From NCBI GenBank assembly GCA_964565715.1, contig CAZMGG010000037.1, positions 1 through 43,827 on the forward strand: a stretch of 43,827 nucleotides of DNA, read 5' to 3'. The stretch is from CAZMGG01 sp964565715. Lineage in GTDB: Bacteria > Planctomycetota > UBA1135 > UBA2386. Of this stretch, positions 32,517 through 41,855 are shown piece by piece; the stretch's first letter is position 1, and every line of letters begins with the position of its first letter. A model generated the notes under the pieces. The model ran no database searches, had not been told where the DNA came from, and saw only the letters and a program-made list of their open reading frames with translations. The position numbers were made by a program, and so were the translations under genes.

Positions 32517-32959
32517 CCAAGCTGAGCCGCTTCCGCGCGCTTCCGGACCTTGCCTCGGACGGGCTGTGGTTCGACTTCGAGGCATGGGATCTCCGTCCCC
32601 GAGCCACGCCGTCGGCGACCACACTGTGCGTGCGCGTGGGCCGGATGCGATCGCCGCGGTGGCGCAACCGACGCGCCGAACTGATCGAGTCGCGCAGGGA
32701 GGATCTCCGGGTCGCCACCGACGCGAGCGGCGCTCGGCTGCTGGACGAGATCACGACTCGGTGCCTCGCCGAAACCATCCTCCTGGGGTGGGCGAACCTC
32801 GACGACGACGACGGCAACCCGATCCCCTACAGCCCCGAGAAGGCCTACGAGATCCTGCAGGACCCGGCCAACGACCCGTTGCGCCAGTTCGTCGTCGAGG
32901 CCGCGAGCGACCGCGAGGCCTTCGCGCACAAGGTGGAGGCCGATGCCCTGGGAAACTGA
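32513..32959 (+). CDS. Tail assembly chaperone G-type protein
   Basis: The 148-residue protein is a helical chaperone made before the tape measure. It has LLDEITTRCLAETILLGW and PYSPEKAYEILQDPANDPLR, common in such proteins. Its last codons hold a slippery heptamer (32950-32956), so a share of ribosomes continues in the -1 frame to give a longer form. Confidence 0.78.
   Translation: MTKLSRFRALPDLASDGLWFDFEAWDLRPRATPSATTLCVRVGRMRSPRWRNRRAELIESRREDLRVATDASGARLLDEITTRCLAETILLGWANLDDDDGNPIPYSPEKAYEILQDPANDPLRQFVVEAASDREAFAHKVEADALGN
32950..32956 (+). promoter_or_regulatory. Programmed -1 frameshift site GGGAAAC
   Basis: The zero-frame codons are CTG GGA AAC TGA, so G GGA AAC fits the X XXY YYZ rule exactly, directly before the stop. 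After slippage the next codons are CTG ACC GAG, which open a 138-codon extension. Confidence 0.85.
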
Positions 32960-33372
32960 CCGAGGTCCTCGTCTGGCGGCTGCGCTGGAACGAGGGCCAG
33001 ATCCGCTTCCTGGAGCGACTCGCCGCTCAGCGCCGGCGGGAGGGTCGCTCTGTGCCCCGAGCCATCGCCGAGCGGCCATCCGTGGCGGCGACCGCCGAGG
33101 AGTTCTGGCAGGCCTTCCTGGAACTCAGCCGGGCCCGGTCGTGCGGGTTCGGCGCCAACCCCATCCCGTGCACCGAGGTCGCTGCGTGGTGCCGCCTGCA
33201 CGGCGTGGCGAAGTGGCGGCGGCCGACCTTCTGGCGCATCATCTCGGCGTTGGACGGCGTCCTGCTGGCGTCGCAGGCGAAGAGGGGGGTTGCAGATGAC
33301 GACCCTGCGCCTGGCGATCGACGCGACCGGGATGCGGCGAGGCGCCGAGGAGGCGAAGCGCGCAACCGATGA
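32951..33372 (+). CDS. Frameshift extension of the tail chaperone (G-T fusion)
   Basis: This frame has no start of its own and is read after the -1 slip, adding 138 residues to the chaperone for a total of about 286. It begins LTEVLVWRLRWNEGQIRFLE and contains TAEEFWQAFLELSRAR and RRPTFWRIISALDGV. Such T-type parts bind the tail tube protein while the G-part binds the tape measure. It overlaps the start of the tape measure gene by 77 bases. Confidence 0.75.
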
Positions 33373-34909
33373 GGTCAAGGGCGGGGCCGAGCAGGCCGTT
33401 GCGGCGACGCGCCGCCTGGACCAGACGTTCGAGGAACTCTCCACAGGCAGCAGCGTCACCGCGCGCGACTCAGCGACCCGGCTCGGGCGGTCGTTCGAAG
33501 TGCTCCGCCCGCAGTTGGACGGCCTCACGCTGAGCGGGAGCACGGCGAAGCAGTCGATGGAAGGCGTCGGGAAGGCGCTGACCGCTGCGGGCAGTGTCCA
33601 GGGAGCGGTGGCCGGGCTGTCGCAGATCCAGGCTGGCTTCGGCGGCATCGCCGGAGCTGCGCAGGGCGCATCACTGGCGCTCCTGCAGTCGGGAAAGGCC
33701 TTCGAGTCCATCCGCGGCCTGCGCATCGAGCAGCAGGTGCAGCAGACCGCGTTCAACTACGCCACCCTCAGCAACGAGATCCGCAACACCACCGTGGTGT
33801 CCAACGGACTCGCGGCCGCGTGGCGCGCGCACCCCGTGTTGCTGATCGCGTCCGGGATCTCGATCGCCGCCTCGGCGCTCTCGCTGTTCACGGCCGGCAT
33901 GGACGAGGCGAAGGAGGCGGCCGACTCCCTCGCGTTCGGCGTGGACGGCCTCCGCTCGGCGCTGCGCAGCCTGTCCGAGATCCGAGCGGCGCAGATGCGA
34001 GCCTTCGAGTTCGGCGACGCCGGCGAGTTGAACCGCCAGCGCCTTGGCGAACTCGACCGGCTCAAGGGTCTGAGCGTGAGCCTGCGGTCGGGCAAGGACG
34101 CCGACAAGCCGTATCCGATCGCCGACCTCGCGTTGGCTCTCGGCACCAGCGAGGAGAGCTTGCGTCGAGTTCTGGGCGACCAGGGGATCGCCCGCACTCC
34201 GGATCGCGTCATCGAGACGGGCCGTGGCGCATTGATGCGGCCGGGGGTGGAACTCGGCGCCACGCCGGATGCCGCCATCCGGGCGACCGAGGCGCGCATC
34301 CGCCGCCTGGAACAGGAGTTCTCGGGTGCAGCCGGCAGCCGGTTCGGCCGCGGTGAGGATCCCGATGCGGTGCGGCGCGACCGGAAGGCGGATCTGATCG
34401 GGCCTCCGGCGCCACCGGTCGCCGACCTGCGCGATCCCGTTCCCGAGCACGGGCGCGAGGGCGTGCGCGACTACGTGCTGGCGGTCCGGGAGGAGACTCG
34501 GCTTGCCGCCATGGCGCGCGAGGAGCGCGAGCAGGAGATTGCCGTGCTGCACGCGAAGGCCATCGCGCAGCAGCAGAACACCGCCCTCACTGCAGAGGAG
34601 GAGCGCATCATCCGCGAGCAGGTCGGGCTGCAGCAGGAGATGGCGCAGTTGCGCGACCTCGGCGAGGACGTTGGCGCCGCCATCGGCAGCGGCCTGCTGA
34701 ACGCGGCGCAGGCAGGCGGCAACCTCCGGTCGGTGTTGGCTGGCATCATCCAGGACCTCGGCCGGATCGCGCAGCAGATGGCAATCCGCGGCCTCTCCGG
34801 AGCCTTCGGGCAGGCCTTCGCGGGCGGCGCGGGCACCGGCGCCGGGTTTGGCACAACGCCGACCCAGGTGCAGAGCGACTTCGGGACGTTCAACAACAAC
34901 GCGAGCTGA
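33296..34909 (+). CDS. Tail tape measure protein
   Basis: The 537-residue protein follows the chaperones. It has LRLAIDATGMRRGAEEAKRA at its N-terminus, long helical stretches, a hydrophobic segment (VLLIASGISIAASALSLF) and a C-terminal helix GNLRSVLAGIIQDLGRIAQQ typical of tape measure ends. Its modest length implies a tail of roughly 80 nm by the usual 0.15 nm per residue rule. AGAGGGGGG precedes the ATG. Confidence 0.85.
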   Translation: MTTLRLAIDATGMRRGAEEAKRATDEVKGGAEQAVAATRRLDQTFEELSTGSSVTARDSATRLGRSFEVLRPQLDGLTLSGSTAKQSMEGVGKALTAAGSVQGAVAGLSQIQAGFGGIAGAAQGASLALLQSGKAFESIRGLRIEQQVQQTAFNYATLSNEIRNTTVVSNGLAAAWRAHPVLLIASGISIAASALSLFTAGMDEAKEAADSLAFGVDGLRSALRSLSEIRAAQMRAFEFGDAGELNRQRLGELDRLKGLSVSLRSGKDADKPYPIADLALALGTSEESLRRVLGDQGIARTPDRVIETGRGALMRPGVELGATPDAAIRATEARIRRLEQEFSGAAGSRFGRGEDPDAVRRDRKADLIGPPAPPVADLRDPVPEHGREGVRDYVLAVREETRLAAMAREEREQEIAVLHAKAIAQQQNTALTAEEERIIREQVGLQQEMAQLRDLGEDVGAAIGSGLLNAAQAGGNLRSVLAGIIQDLGRIAQQMAIRGLSGAFGQAFAGGAGTGAGFGTTPTQVQSDFGTFNNNAS

Positions 34910-35871
34910 TGGGCTTCCACGACGTCAGGTTCCCGGCCGACATCGCCTACGGGTACGAGAGCGGCCCCGGCTTCAACACCGAGGCGCAGCCGACGGCGAG
35001 CGGGCACGAGTTCCGGATCGGGCGCTGGAGCCAGGCGCGCCATCGCTACCAAGCGGCGCAGGAACTCCTGAGCGAGTCCCAGCGGGCTGCGATCAAGGAC
35101 TTCTATCTGGCCCGCCGCGGCGGTCTGCACAGCTTCCGCTGGAAGGACTGGAGCGACTACACCACCGCCGCGGATGGGACGTCGGCGCCGTCGGCGCTGG
35201 ACCAGACGATCGGCTCCGGCGACGGCAGCGCGGTCAACTTCCAGCTGCGCAAGCAGTACGACCTGAGCGGCCCGAACCCCTACGTGCGCCTGCTGCGGCT
35301 GCCGGTGGCCGGCACCGTACTGGTCGCGATCGACGGGACCCCGACGGTCTCGTTCACCACCAACCTGCAGACCGGCGTCATCACCCTCAACAGCGCCCCC
35401 ACCTACGGCGCTGTGGTCACGGCCGGCTGCCAGTTCGACGTTCCGGTCGCATTCGACAGAACGGTCGATGAGTTGCTTCGGCAGCGCCTGACGGCCTTCC
35501 AGGTCTCGCAGATCCTCTCGATCGACATCGTCGAGGCCCTCGACGAGACGGAGTCACCGGAGTTGTGGGAGCCCGGCGGCTCGACGGTGAACATGGCGTT
35601 CAACTCGGGCATGACCCTGTCGCCCACCAGCGGCAGGTTCGTGCACCTGAAGTCGCTGGGAACCGGCGTTCCAGCCTTCTTGCCGCCGCCCGGCGACGAA
35701 CTCCCCGGGGGCGAGTACTGGCTGGTGCACAACGACGCCGCCGCCAGCGGCACCGTGAGCGTGCGCGACGACGCCGGCAACCTGGTTGTGACGCTGGCCG
35801 CGGGCGAGAGCGCGCGGATCTTCCTGTCCCGCAACGATGCTGCCGGCACCACGCAGTGGGTGGCGATCTGA
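34909..35871 (+). CDS. Distal tail protein (DUF2460 / GTA gp12-like)
   Basis: The 320-residue protein starts with the family pattern FHDVRFPADIAYGYESGPGF and continues with IKDFYLARRGGLHSFRWKDW, both hallmarks of DUF2460. The C-terminal third (about 225-320) is an added beta domain. It forms part of the ring at the tail tip. The next genes complete the same module. Confidence 0.88.
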   Translation: MGFHDVRFPADIAYGYESGPGFNTEAQPTASGHEFRIGRWSQARHRYQAAQELLSESQRAAIKDFYLARRGGLHSFRWKDWSDYTTAADGTSAPSALDQTIGSGDGSAVNFQLRKQYDLSGPNPYVRLLRLPVAGTVLVAIDGTPTVSFTTNLQTGVITLNSAPTYGAVVTAGCQFDVPVAFDRTVDELLRQRLTAFQVSQILSIDIVEALDETESPELWEPGGSTVNMAFNSGMTLSPTSGRFVHLKSLGTGVPAFLPPPGDELPGGEYWLVHNDAAASGTVSVRDDAGNLVVTLAAGESARIFLSRNDAAGTTQWVAI

Positions 35872-36926
35872 TGGTGACCGCGATCGAGCGCCACTTCGGC
35901 GGCAGCGCCACCCTCGCGATGGCTGGCGACGTCCGCGTGCGATTCGACGGTCCGCGGTTCCTGGTCCTCGCGCCGACGGGTGCGGGCCGGAAGCTGATCT
36001 TGCCGCGCGCCGACCTGCTGCGCCTGGGCGGGCCCGCGTTCACCGTGTGGAACAGCAGCGGCACGCATGCCGTGGACGTCGTGCTGCAGGACGGCACGAC
36101 AGCCCTGGCCACCGTGGCGGCCGGAGATGGGGTCGACCTCTACCTCTCGGACAGGGCGTCGCAGAACGGCGCGTGGGTGGCGATCCAGCACGGCGCTCCG
36201 GCCGCCAGCCCGGCGATCTCGGCCGAGCGACAGCCCTGGGACATCTCGCTGGACAGCTCCGCCACGGACATCAACCTGCGCCGGATCCTGCTCGCCCGCG
36301 GCTACGACGGGATCGCGCCCGTCGCCCTCTCCGTGACCATCGCGTCGGCGGTGGTCATCGGCGGCAGCACCGGCGCGGTCGCGGCACTCGACTCCGGCGC
36401 CTTCCCTGACGGCTCCACACTGCTGCTGCAGAGCCGCCTGGCGACGATCAGCGGCCCGGGCGGGCAGGGCGGCCGCGGCGGCACAATCACGCCCGGCACC
36501 CTACCGACCAACGGGCAGCCAGGCGGAGCCGCTCTCCGCCTGTGGCTCAACACCGCAATCGCGAACTACGGGACGATCCAGGGCGGGGGTGGTGGTGGCG
36601 GGGGCGGATCCGGCGGCAGCGGCGGCGGCGGCGCGGGCGGCGGCGGCGGGGCCGGATACCGGCCAGGGCCGGGCGGGCAGGGCGGCGGCAGCGGCGGCAC
36701 GGACGGCGTCTCGGGCTCCCTGGCGGCGGGCGGGCCGAACGGCAACAGCGGCCCCACGGGCAGCCAGGGCGGGTTCGGCGGCGCCCCCGGCGTCGCCGGC
36801 GCCAACGCCCCATCCGGCGGCCTCGGCGGCGCCGCTGGGCCGGCGATCCTGCTGCTCAGCGGCAAGGCCATCAACACGATCGTCGCCGGGACGATCCTCG
36901 GCTCGACCGTGGGGTTCTCGGCATGA
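35871..36926 (+). CDS. Glycine-rich tail protein
   Basis: The 351-residue protein has a beta-rich N-terminal part (RVRFDGPRFLVLAPTGAG) resembling the C-terminal domain of the gene before it, and a glycine-rich region (about 195-325) with runs of G and GGxGG. Such regions can fold as polyglycine-II bundles in phage adhesins that bind receptors. It interrupts the DUF2460-DUF2163 pair and may be a later insertion into the module. Confidence 0.65.
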   Translation: MVTAIERHFGGSATLAMAGDVRVRFDGPRFLVLAPTGAGRKLILPRADLLRLGGPAFTVWNSSGTHAVDVVLQDGTTALATVAAGDGVDLYLSDRASQNGAWVAIQHGAPAASPAISAERQPWDISLDSSATDINLRRILLARGYDGIAPVALSVTIASAVVIGGSTGAVAALDSGAFPDGSTLLLQSRLATISGPGGQGGRGGTITPGTLPTNGQPGGAALRLWLNTAIANYGTIQGGGGGGGGGSGGSGGGGAGGGGGAGYRPGPGGQGGGSGGTDGVSGSLAAGGPNGNSGPTGSQGGFGGAPGVAGANAPSGGLGGAAGPAILLLSGKAINTIVAGTILGSTVGFSA

Positions 36927-38041
36927 CCTCCCGCCCTGGCGACGCGGCGCTGGCCTCCCTCACCTACGCGCGCGGGAAGACGCTCTGCAACACCTGGCGC
37001 GTCACCCGCCGCGACGGCGTCGTGCTCCGCTTCACCGATCACGACCGACGGCTCACGTACGAGGGGCAGGTCTTCGACCCCATCGGGATGGGCGGCGCCA
37101 GCGCCGAGCGACGCAACGCGGGCATGGCGGCCGGCAACACGGAGGTGTGGGGGTTCATCGACGAGAACACGATCACCAGCGCGGACCTGCTCGCGGACCG
37201 CTACGCGGGCGCGAAGGTCGAGCACCGCATCGTCGACTGGCGCAAGCCGTGGCTCGAGTTCCGTAAGAGCACGAAGTGGGTGACGCAGATCCAGGACGAC
37301 GGCGAGCGCTGGACAGCGACGCTCGACGGGCGGACGCACCAGCTGCAGCAGCCGATCGGCGGCCGGTTCGGGGGCAGCTTCCGCCCGGTCTGCGGCTACC
37401 GGCTCGGTGACCCGGCAACCTGCCGGGCGCGGTTCGGCGGCGGCATCGCCATCGGTGCACACGCGACGTCGGGGACGGCGAGCACGGGCGGCTACAACTA
37501 CCTGACCGACACGAGCAAGACCTGGACGCCCAACGAGTGGGTGAACCAGTGGGCGCTGTGCAACGGCGGCGCCGCCGAGAACCAGTTTCGGCAGGTCCTC
37601 AGCAACACGACGGACACCCTGATCGTCGCCCAGCACTGGGACGAGCCGTGGCCCGACGGGACGACCACCTACGCCGTGGGGCTCGGCGCGAGCGTCACCG
37701 TCGTGACGTCGCCGCAGGTGGTCCGCTTCAACAACGCCCACTTCCCCAGCGCCTTCTCCGACGACTACTACCGCGAGGGCGCCGCCGTGTGGGTCCATGG
37801 CGACAACGCCGGCACGACGTCGCCGATCGTCGGCTACCGCGACAGCACGCGCGAAATCAGCCTGTTGCTGCCGACACCCTTCCCGATCGCGGTTGGCGAC
37901 CGCGCCATCATCCTGCCTGGCTGTGACGGCTTGCGGCAGACGTGCCACAGCAAGTTCGCCAACGTCCTCAGATTCGGCGGCAGTCCGTACGAGCCTGGCG
38001 CGCAGGCCACGATCGACCCGCCGAGCGCGAGCGCGTCATGA
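36923..38041 (+). CDS. Tail tip protein (DUF2163 / BR0599, GTA gp13-like)
   Basis: The 372-residue protein has the family opening LASLTYARGKTLCNTWRVTR and FTDHDRRLTYEGQVF, then VCGYRLGDPATCRARFG and the C-terminal CDGLRQTCHSKFANVLRFGG with its conserved Cys pairs. It forms part of the hub below the distal tail protein. Confidence 0.87.
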   Translation: MTSRPGDAALASLTYARGKTLCNTWRVTRRDGVVLRFTDHDRRLTYEGQVFDPIGMGGASAERRNAGMAAGNTEVWGFIDENTITSADLLADRYAGAKVEHRIVDWRKPWLEFRKSTKWVTQIQDDGERWTATLDGRTHQLQQPIGGRFGGSFRPVCGYRLGDPATCRARFGGGIAIGAHATSGTASTGGYNYLTDTSKTWTPNEWVNQWALCNGGAAENQFRQVLSNTTDTLIVAQHWDEPWPDGTTTYAVGLGASVTVVTSPQVVRFNNAHFPSAFSDDYYREGAAVWVHGDNAGTTSPIVGYRDSTREISLLLPTPFPIAVGDRAIILPGCDGLRQTCHSKFANVLRFGGSPYEPGAQATIDPPSASAS

Positions 38042-38460
38042 TCACCGCCGCCGAGTTCGCTGCCGCTGCGCGGTCCCTGGTGGGAACCCCGACGCGCCAC
38101 AAGGGCCGCATGCCGGGAGTGGCGCTCGATTGCGTGGGCGTCGTGCTCTGTGCCGCGCACGCCTGCGGACTGCACTGCGCGGACTTCCTCGACTACGGAT
38201 GCCCCCCGGCGTCAGACTCCCTGCTGCGGGAGCTGGCCGCGGTGGCCGATCCGACGGAACCTGCGCCCGGCGCCGTGGTCGTGCTGCGCTGGGGCGGGGG
38301 AGTCGGCGCACCGTTGCATGTCGGCGTCCTGTCAGGGGTGGGCCAGGATGGCGCATGGCGTTTCGTGCACGCTGGCACGTGGCGCGTGCGCGAGATCCCC
38401 CTGGACGACGGGTGGCGCGACAGCCTGCACAGCGCCTGGCGTCTGCGAGGGGTGGCGTAA
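38038..38460 (+). CDS. NlpC/P60-like peptidase (GTA gp14-like)
   Basis: The 140-residue protein has LDCVGVV with the catalytic Cys (C32) and PLHVGVLS with the His near residue 97, the NlpC/P60 arrangement. These tail-tip enzymes cut peptidoglycan cross-links during DNA entry. It sits in the expected slot between the DUF2163 and tip genes. Confidence 0.82.
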   Translation: MITAAEFAAAARSLVGTPTRHKGRMPGVALDCVGVVLCAAHACGLHCADFLDYGCPPASDSLLRELAAVADPTEPAPGAVVVLRWGGGVGAPLHVGVLSGVGQDGAWRFVHAGTWRVREIPLDDGWRDSLHSAWRLRGVA

Positions 38461-41400
38461 TGGCAACGCCGATGAGCGGGCTGGGGATGGCGGCCCACAA
38501 CGCCTATGCGGTCTCCACGGCTGGCAAGGCCGCCGGCGCCACGGCGGTCAACCCGTTCCTCGGGTTTGGCATCACGATCGCGGCAACGCTGATCGACCAA
38601 CTGTTCCTGATGCCAAAGCTGCGCGGCAAGGGTCGCCAGCAGGCACAGCCGGATCGCCTCTTCGACCTGCCCGCCAGCTCTCTCGCGACCGGCTCGCCGC
38701 GCATCTGGGCCATGGGCCGGCGCGTTCGCACGCCTGCGCACGTGGCGGCGTTCTGGAAGCGGGAGATGGCGATCAGCACCGGCAGCGCCAAGGTGGGCCG
38801 CATCACGCGCCGCGAGGTCTTCGGCGACGGCTTGATCGTGCTCAACGACCGGCAGAGCCGCGGCATCGTGCAGTTGCTGTTCGACGGCCGCGTCGCCTAC
38901 TGGAACGAGCGCAACCTGGTCACCGTCCGGACCAGCGACATGACGGCGTCGACGCCTGGCAGTGGGCGGCTTCGCCTGACGATGAACACGCTGCAGGAAC
39001 TCGACTTCACCCACCGCTTCGTGGTCGGCGACGTCGTCCGCCTGCGGCACTTCCACAGCCCGACCGGCGTCAACGGCTACTGGCGCGTCCAGGCGATCGT
39101 GGGACACAGTGTGACGGCGCCGTCGTCGGTCACGCTCGATCCGCTGGAGGCGCAGGCCGCCGCCGCGGCGACGCCCGGCAGCGCGCTGACGCCTGCCATC
39201 GTCGAGCGGGTCGACGATGCCATCATCGTCACGGGGTACACCGGGACCGTCGTCCTGGTCGGCACCGTCGACAAGTGGGTCCGCCTCACCAATGCCGCCG
39301 CGGAGCGCAACGTCGGCGAAGTGTTCCGCACCGGCGACGACGTCATGCTCACCGGCTGGAGTCCGTCGTCGGTGAACGGCCGATACCGCGTGGCCCGGGG
39401 AATCCTGCCAGCGAACCAGGTCTGGCTGATCCCCTACGGCGCCGGCGCACCAACCTTGCCGGCGGTGGGGACAGGAATCACATGCGGGGCTCCGAACGCG
39501 CAGATCCAGTTCTACTCGACCCAGCGCTACTACCCAGGGCTCTTCGGCGCCGATCCGGTGTTCCGCCGCGGGACCGAGGATGAAGGCGAGGACGCAACGA
39601 TCGCGGAGCATGAGCCGACGGGCACCATCCCGGGCTTCCGTGGGCAAGCCACGCTGAGCTTCCGCGACCTGAACCTCACCGACTTCGGCAACCGCGCACC
39701 CAACGTCGAGGTGATCCAGGAGGTCGATGAGTCCCTGACGTGGGCGCAGGCGATCGCGCGCATCCTCGAGCGGCACGGCCTGACGCAGGACGACTACGAC
39801 GTCAGCCTGGTGCCGACCGATCAGTGCGAGGGGTACTACCTCCGAGGGGTTCAGCCGACAACGACGGCGCTGCAGCCGCTGCTGGTGGCGAAGCAGGTCG
39901 CAACGCAGGAGCGCGACGCCAGGGTCGCGTTCTTCCCGATCGAGCGGGCCGATGTGGTCCGAATCCGCAACGGAGCAGCCTTCTCCGACTTCGGCGCGAA
40001 CGGTGCCGGCGGCCCGAAGTACTCGACCACGCGGCAGGACGTCGAGCGGCTGCCGACCGCGCTCGACGTCAGTCACCAGGACCCGGACAGCAGTTACGGC
40101 GAGGGCGTTCAGCCGGCCGGGTTGCGCGCTCCGCTCGGCGTCGAGCACGAGAACGCCCAGCAGTTGCACCTCGACACCCTGGTGCTGACCCGGCAGCAGG
40201 CAAGGAACCTGGCCGGCACGGTGGTGCGCCGGACGTGGCTCAACAGCCACGCGTACGACATGCTGCTGCCGGCCAGCTACTGCCACCTGCTTGAGAACGA
40301 CCTGCTCACATGGACCGACGACGCTGGCGAGGTCCATCTGGCGCGGGCCACCAGGGTGGAGGTGGGAAGCAACTTCACCGTGCGGGTCCGTGCGGTGCGG
40401 GAGACGCTCGATGCCGGCGTGACCGGCTCGCCTGTGCAGTCGGGCTCTGGATCGCCACCGGTGATCGTGCCGCCGCCGACCGAGATCGCGGCCGAGATCC
40501 TGGACATGCCGCCGCTGATCGACGAGCACGCAGGGGCCCCAGGGCTCTACCTGTGCGCGGGCGCGCGCCGCGGCGGGCACTGGGCGGGCGTCCGCGTCTA
40601 CGAGAGCACCGACGGCGGAACGAACTACAGCCTGATCGGGACGCTCGACGGCCAGAGCACGATCGGGTTCGCCGACACGGCGCTGCCAGACGGCTCGCCG
40701 AGCGAGGAGGTTGGCAACGCCACGCCCACGTGGGACACGACCAGCACGGTCGACATCACCCTTGAGAGCGACGGGCTGATCCCGTTGGTGACGATGACGC
40801 AGGCCCAGGTGCGGGACCAGCGGTTCAACTGGGCCATCCTGGGGAACGAGATCATCGGGTTCGCGACCGTCACGGCGCTGGGCGGGAACAGCTACCGCCT
40901 CTCGACGCTACTGCGAGGTCTGCGCCGGACGGTGCCGACGGGCCACGTAGTCGGCGAGCGATTCGTGCTGCTGTACCACGGCACGCCGGTCTTCCTGGCC
41001 ACCGGGATGTTCCGGTCGCTGTCTGGTGTGGCGCAGCCCGAGGCGACCCTGCACTACAAGTTCGTGCCGACCGGCCGGACCCTGGTGGACGTGCAGGCCA
41101 TGGAGTTCGACCTGGGAGCATGGAACGCTCGTCCGTTCCCTCCCTACGACATCAGCAGCGAGCTGGAGCCCAACAACGACGTCCTGTTCTCGATCACCGA
41201 GCCGCACACCCGGCGCAACCTGCCCGTGGCGGCCCTGCCGCCCTTCCCGTTCGACGAATCGTTCGAGGAGTACGTCTGGCGGGTCTACGCCGACGGGACC
41301 TACGGGGCGGTCGTGGCAACCCTGACCAGGACGAGCCGGGGCCCCAACGGCACCGGGTCACCGCGAACCCGCGACCGCAGCATCCTCTACACCGCGGTGG

Positions 41401-41501
41401 AGCAGGCCGACGACATGCTGACCCCCGGGGCGACGCTCTACTACGACGTCCGGCACATCGGCGACCACGGGGAGAGCCGGGCCGTGAGGGCTACGACGTG
41501 A
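38460..41501 (+). CDS. Large tail tip / host-recognition protein
   Basis: The 1013-residue protein fills the place of the J-like central tip protein. It has a hydrophobic N-terminal segment (VNPFLGFGITIAATLIDQLF), an NADRQ-like beta region, ILERHGLTQDDYDVSLVP, and a C-terminal part with ALGGNSYRLSTLLRGLRRT, the latter common in GTA- and siphophage tip proteins. It probably completes the baseplate hub and carries the fibres. Confidence 0.82.
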   Translation: MATPMSGLGMAAHNAYAVSTAGKAAGATAVNPFLGFGITIAATLIDQLFLMPKLRGKGRQQAQPDRLFDLPASSLATGSPRIWAMGRRVRTPAHVAAFWKREMAISTGSAKVGRITRREVFGDGLIVLNDRQSRGIVQLLFDGRVAYWNERNLVTVRTSDMTASTPGSGRLRLTMNTLQELDFTHRFVVGDVVRLRHFHSPTGVNGYWRVQAIVGHSVTAPSSVTLDPLEAQAAAAATPGSALTPAIVERVDDAIIVTGYTGTVVLVGTVDKWVRLTNAAAERNVGEVFRTGDDVMLTGWSPSSVNGRYRVARGILPANQVWLIPYGAGAPTLPAVGTGITCGAPNAQIQFYSTQRYYPGLFGADPVFRRGTEDEGEDATIAEHEPTGTIPGFRGQATLSFRDLNLTDFGNRAPNVEVIQEVDESLTWAQAIARILERHGLTQDDYDVSLVPTDQCEGYYLRGVQPTTTALQPLLVAKQVATQERDARVAFFPIERADVVRIRNGAAFSDFGANGAGGPKYSTTRQDVERLPTALDVSHQDPDSSYGEGVQPAGLRAPLGVEHENAQQLHLDTLVLTRQQARNLAGTVVRRTWLNSHAYDMLLPASYCHLLENDLLTWTDDAGEVHLARATRVEVGSNFTVRVRAVRETLDAGVTGSPVQSGSGSPPVIVPPPTEIAAEILDMPPLIDEHAGAPGLYLCAGARRGGHWAGVRVYESTDGGTNYSLIGTLDGQSTIGFADTALPDGSPSEEVGNATPTWDTTSTVDITLESDGLIPLVTMTQAQVRDQRFNWAILGNEIIGFATVTALGGNSYRLSTLLRGLRRTVPTGHVVGERFVLLYHGTPVFLATGMFRSLSGVAQPEATLHYKFVPTGRTLVDVQAMEFDLGAWNARPFPPYDISSELEPNNDVLFSITEPHTRRNLPVAALPPFPFDESFEEYVWRVYADGTYGAVVATLTRTSRGPNGTGSPRTRDRSILYTAVEQADDMLTPGATLYYDVRHIGDHGESRAVRATT

Positions 41502-41558
41502 GGTGCGCAGGATCCGGCGTTGCCATGTGCCGGCGAACCGGATTGGCTGGCCCGCGTC

Positions 41559-41852
41559 GTGACCATCAAGACCAAGCGGGACCCCGTCGCCCTGCGGGAA
41601 GACCTCTCGCCGGGGGCGGCATTCCCGATCGGGAACACCCGCATCGTGGGGGACGACGACACTACGCCCAACCTCGAGGTGGTCTCGTCGGGGGGCGGCA
41701 CCGTCATTCAGGCCACCGACGAGAACGGCGACCCGCTGTGGCGCGTCGATTCCGCTGGCGTGGTCCAACTGCTGGAAGATGGCAGGCTGAGATTCGACCC
41801 GGACGCAGTCCTCAACGGACGCACCGGGAGGCTGCAGACTTGGGAGGCATGA
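41559..41852 (+). CDS. Hypothetical small fibre-region protein
   Basis: From the GTG at 41559 the product has 97 residues, beta-rich (GGGTVIQATDENGDPLWRVD) as in fibre-associated proteins. The frame is open to a TTG at 41520, so the start is unsure; neither has a good ribosome site. It lies between the tip protein and the fibre. Confidence 0.5.
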   Translation: MTIKTKRDPVALREDLSPGAAFPIGNTRIVGDDDTTPNLEVVSSGGGTVIQATDENGDPLWRVDSAGVVQLLEDGRLRFDPDAVLNGRTGRLQTWEA

Positions 41853-41855
41853 GCG

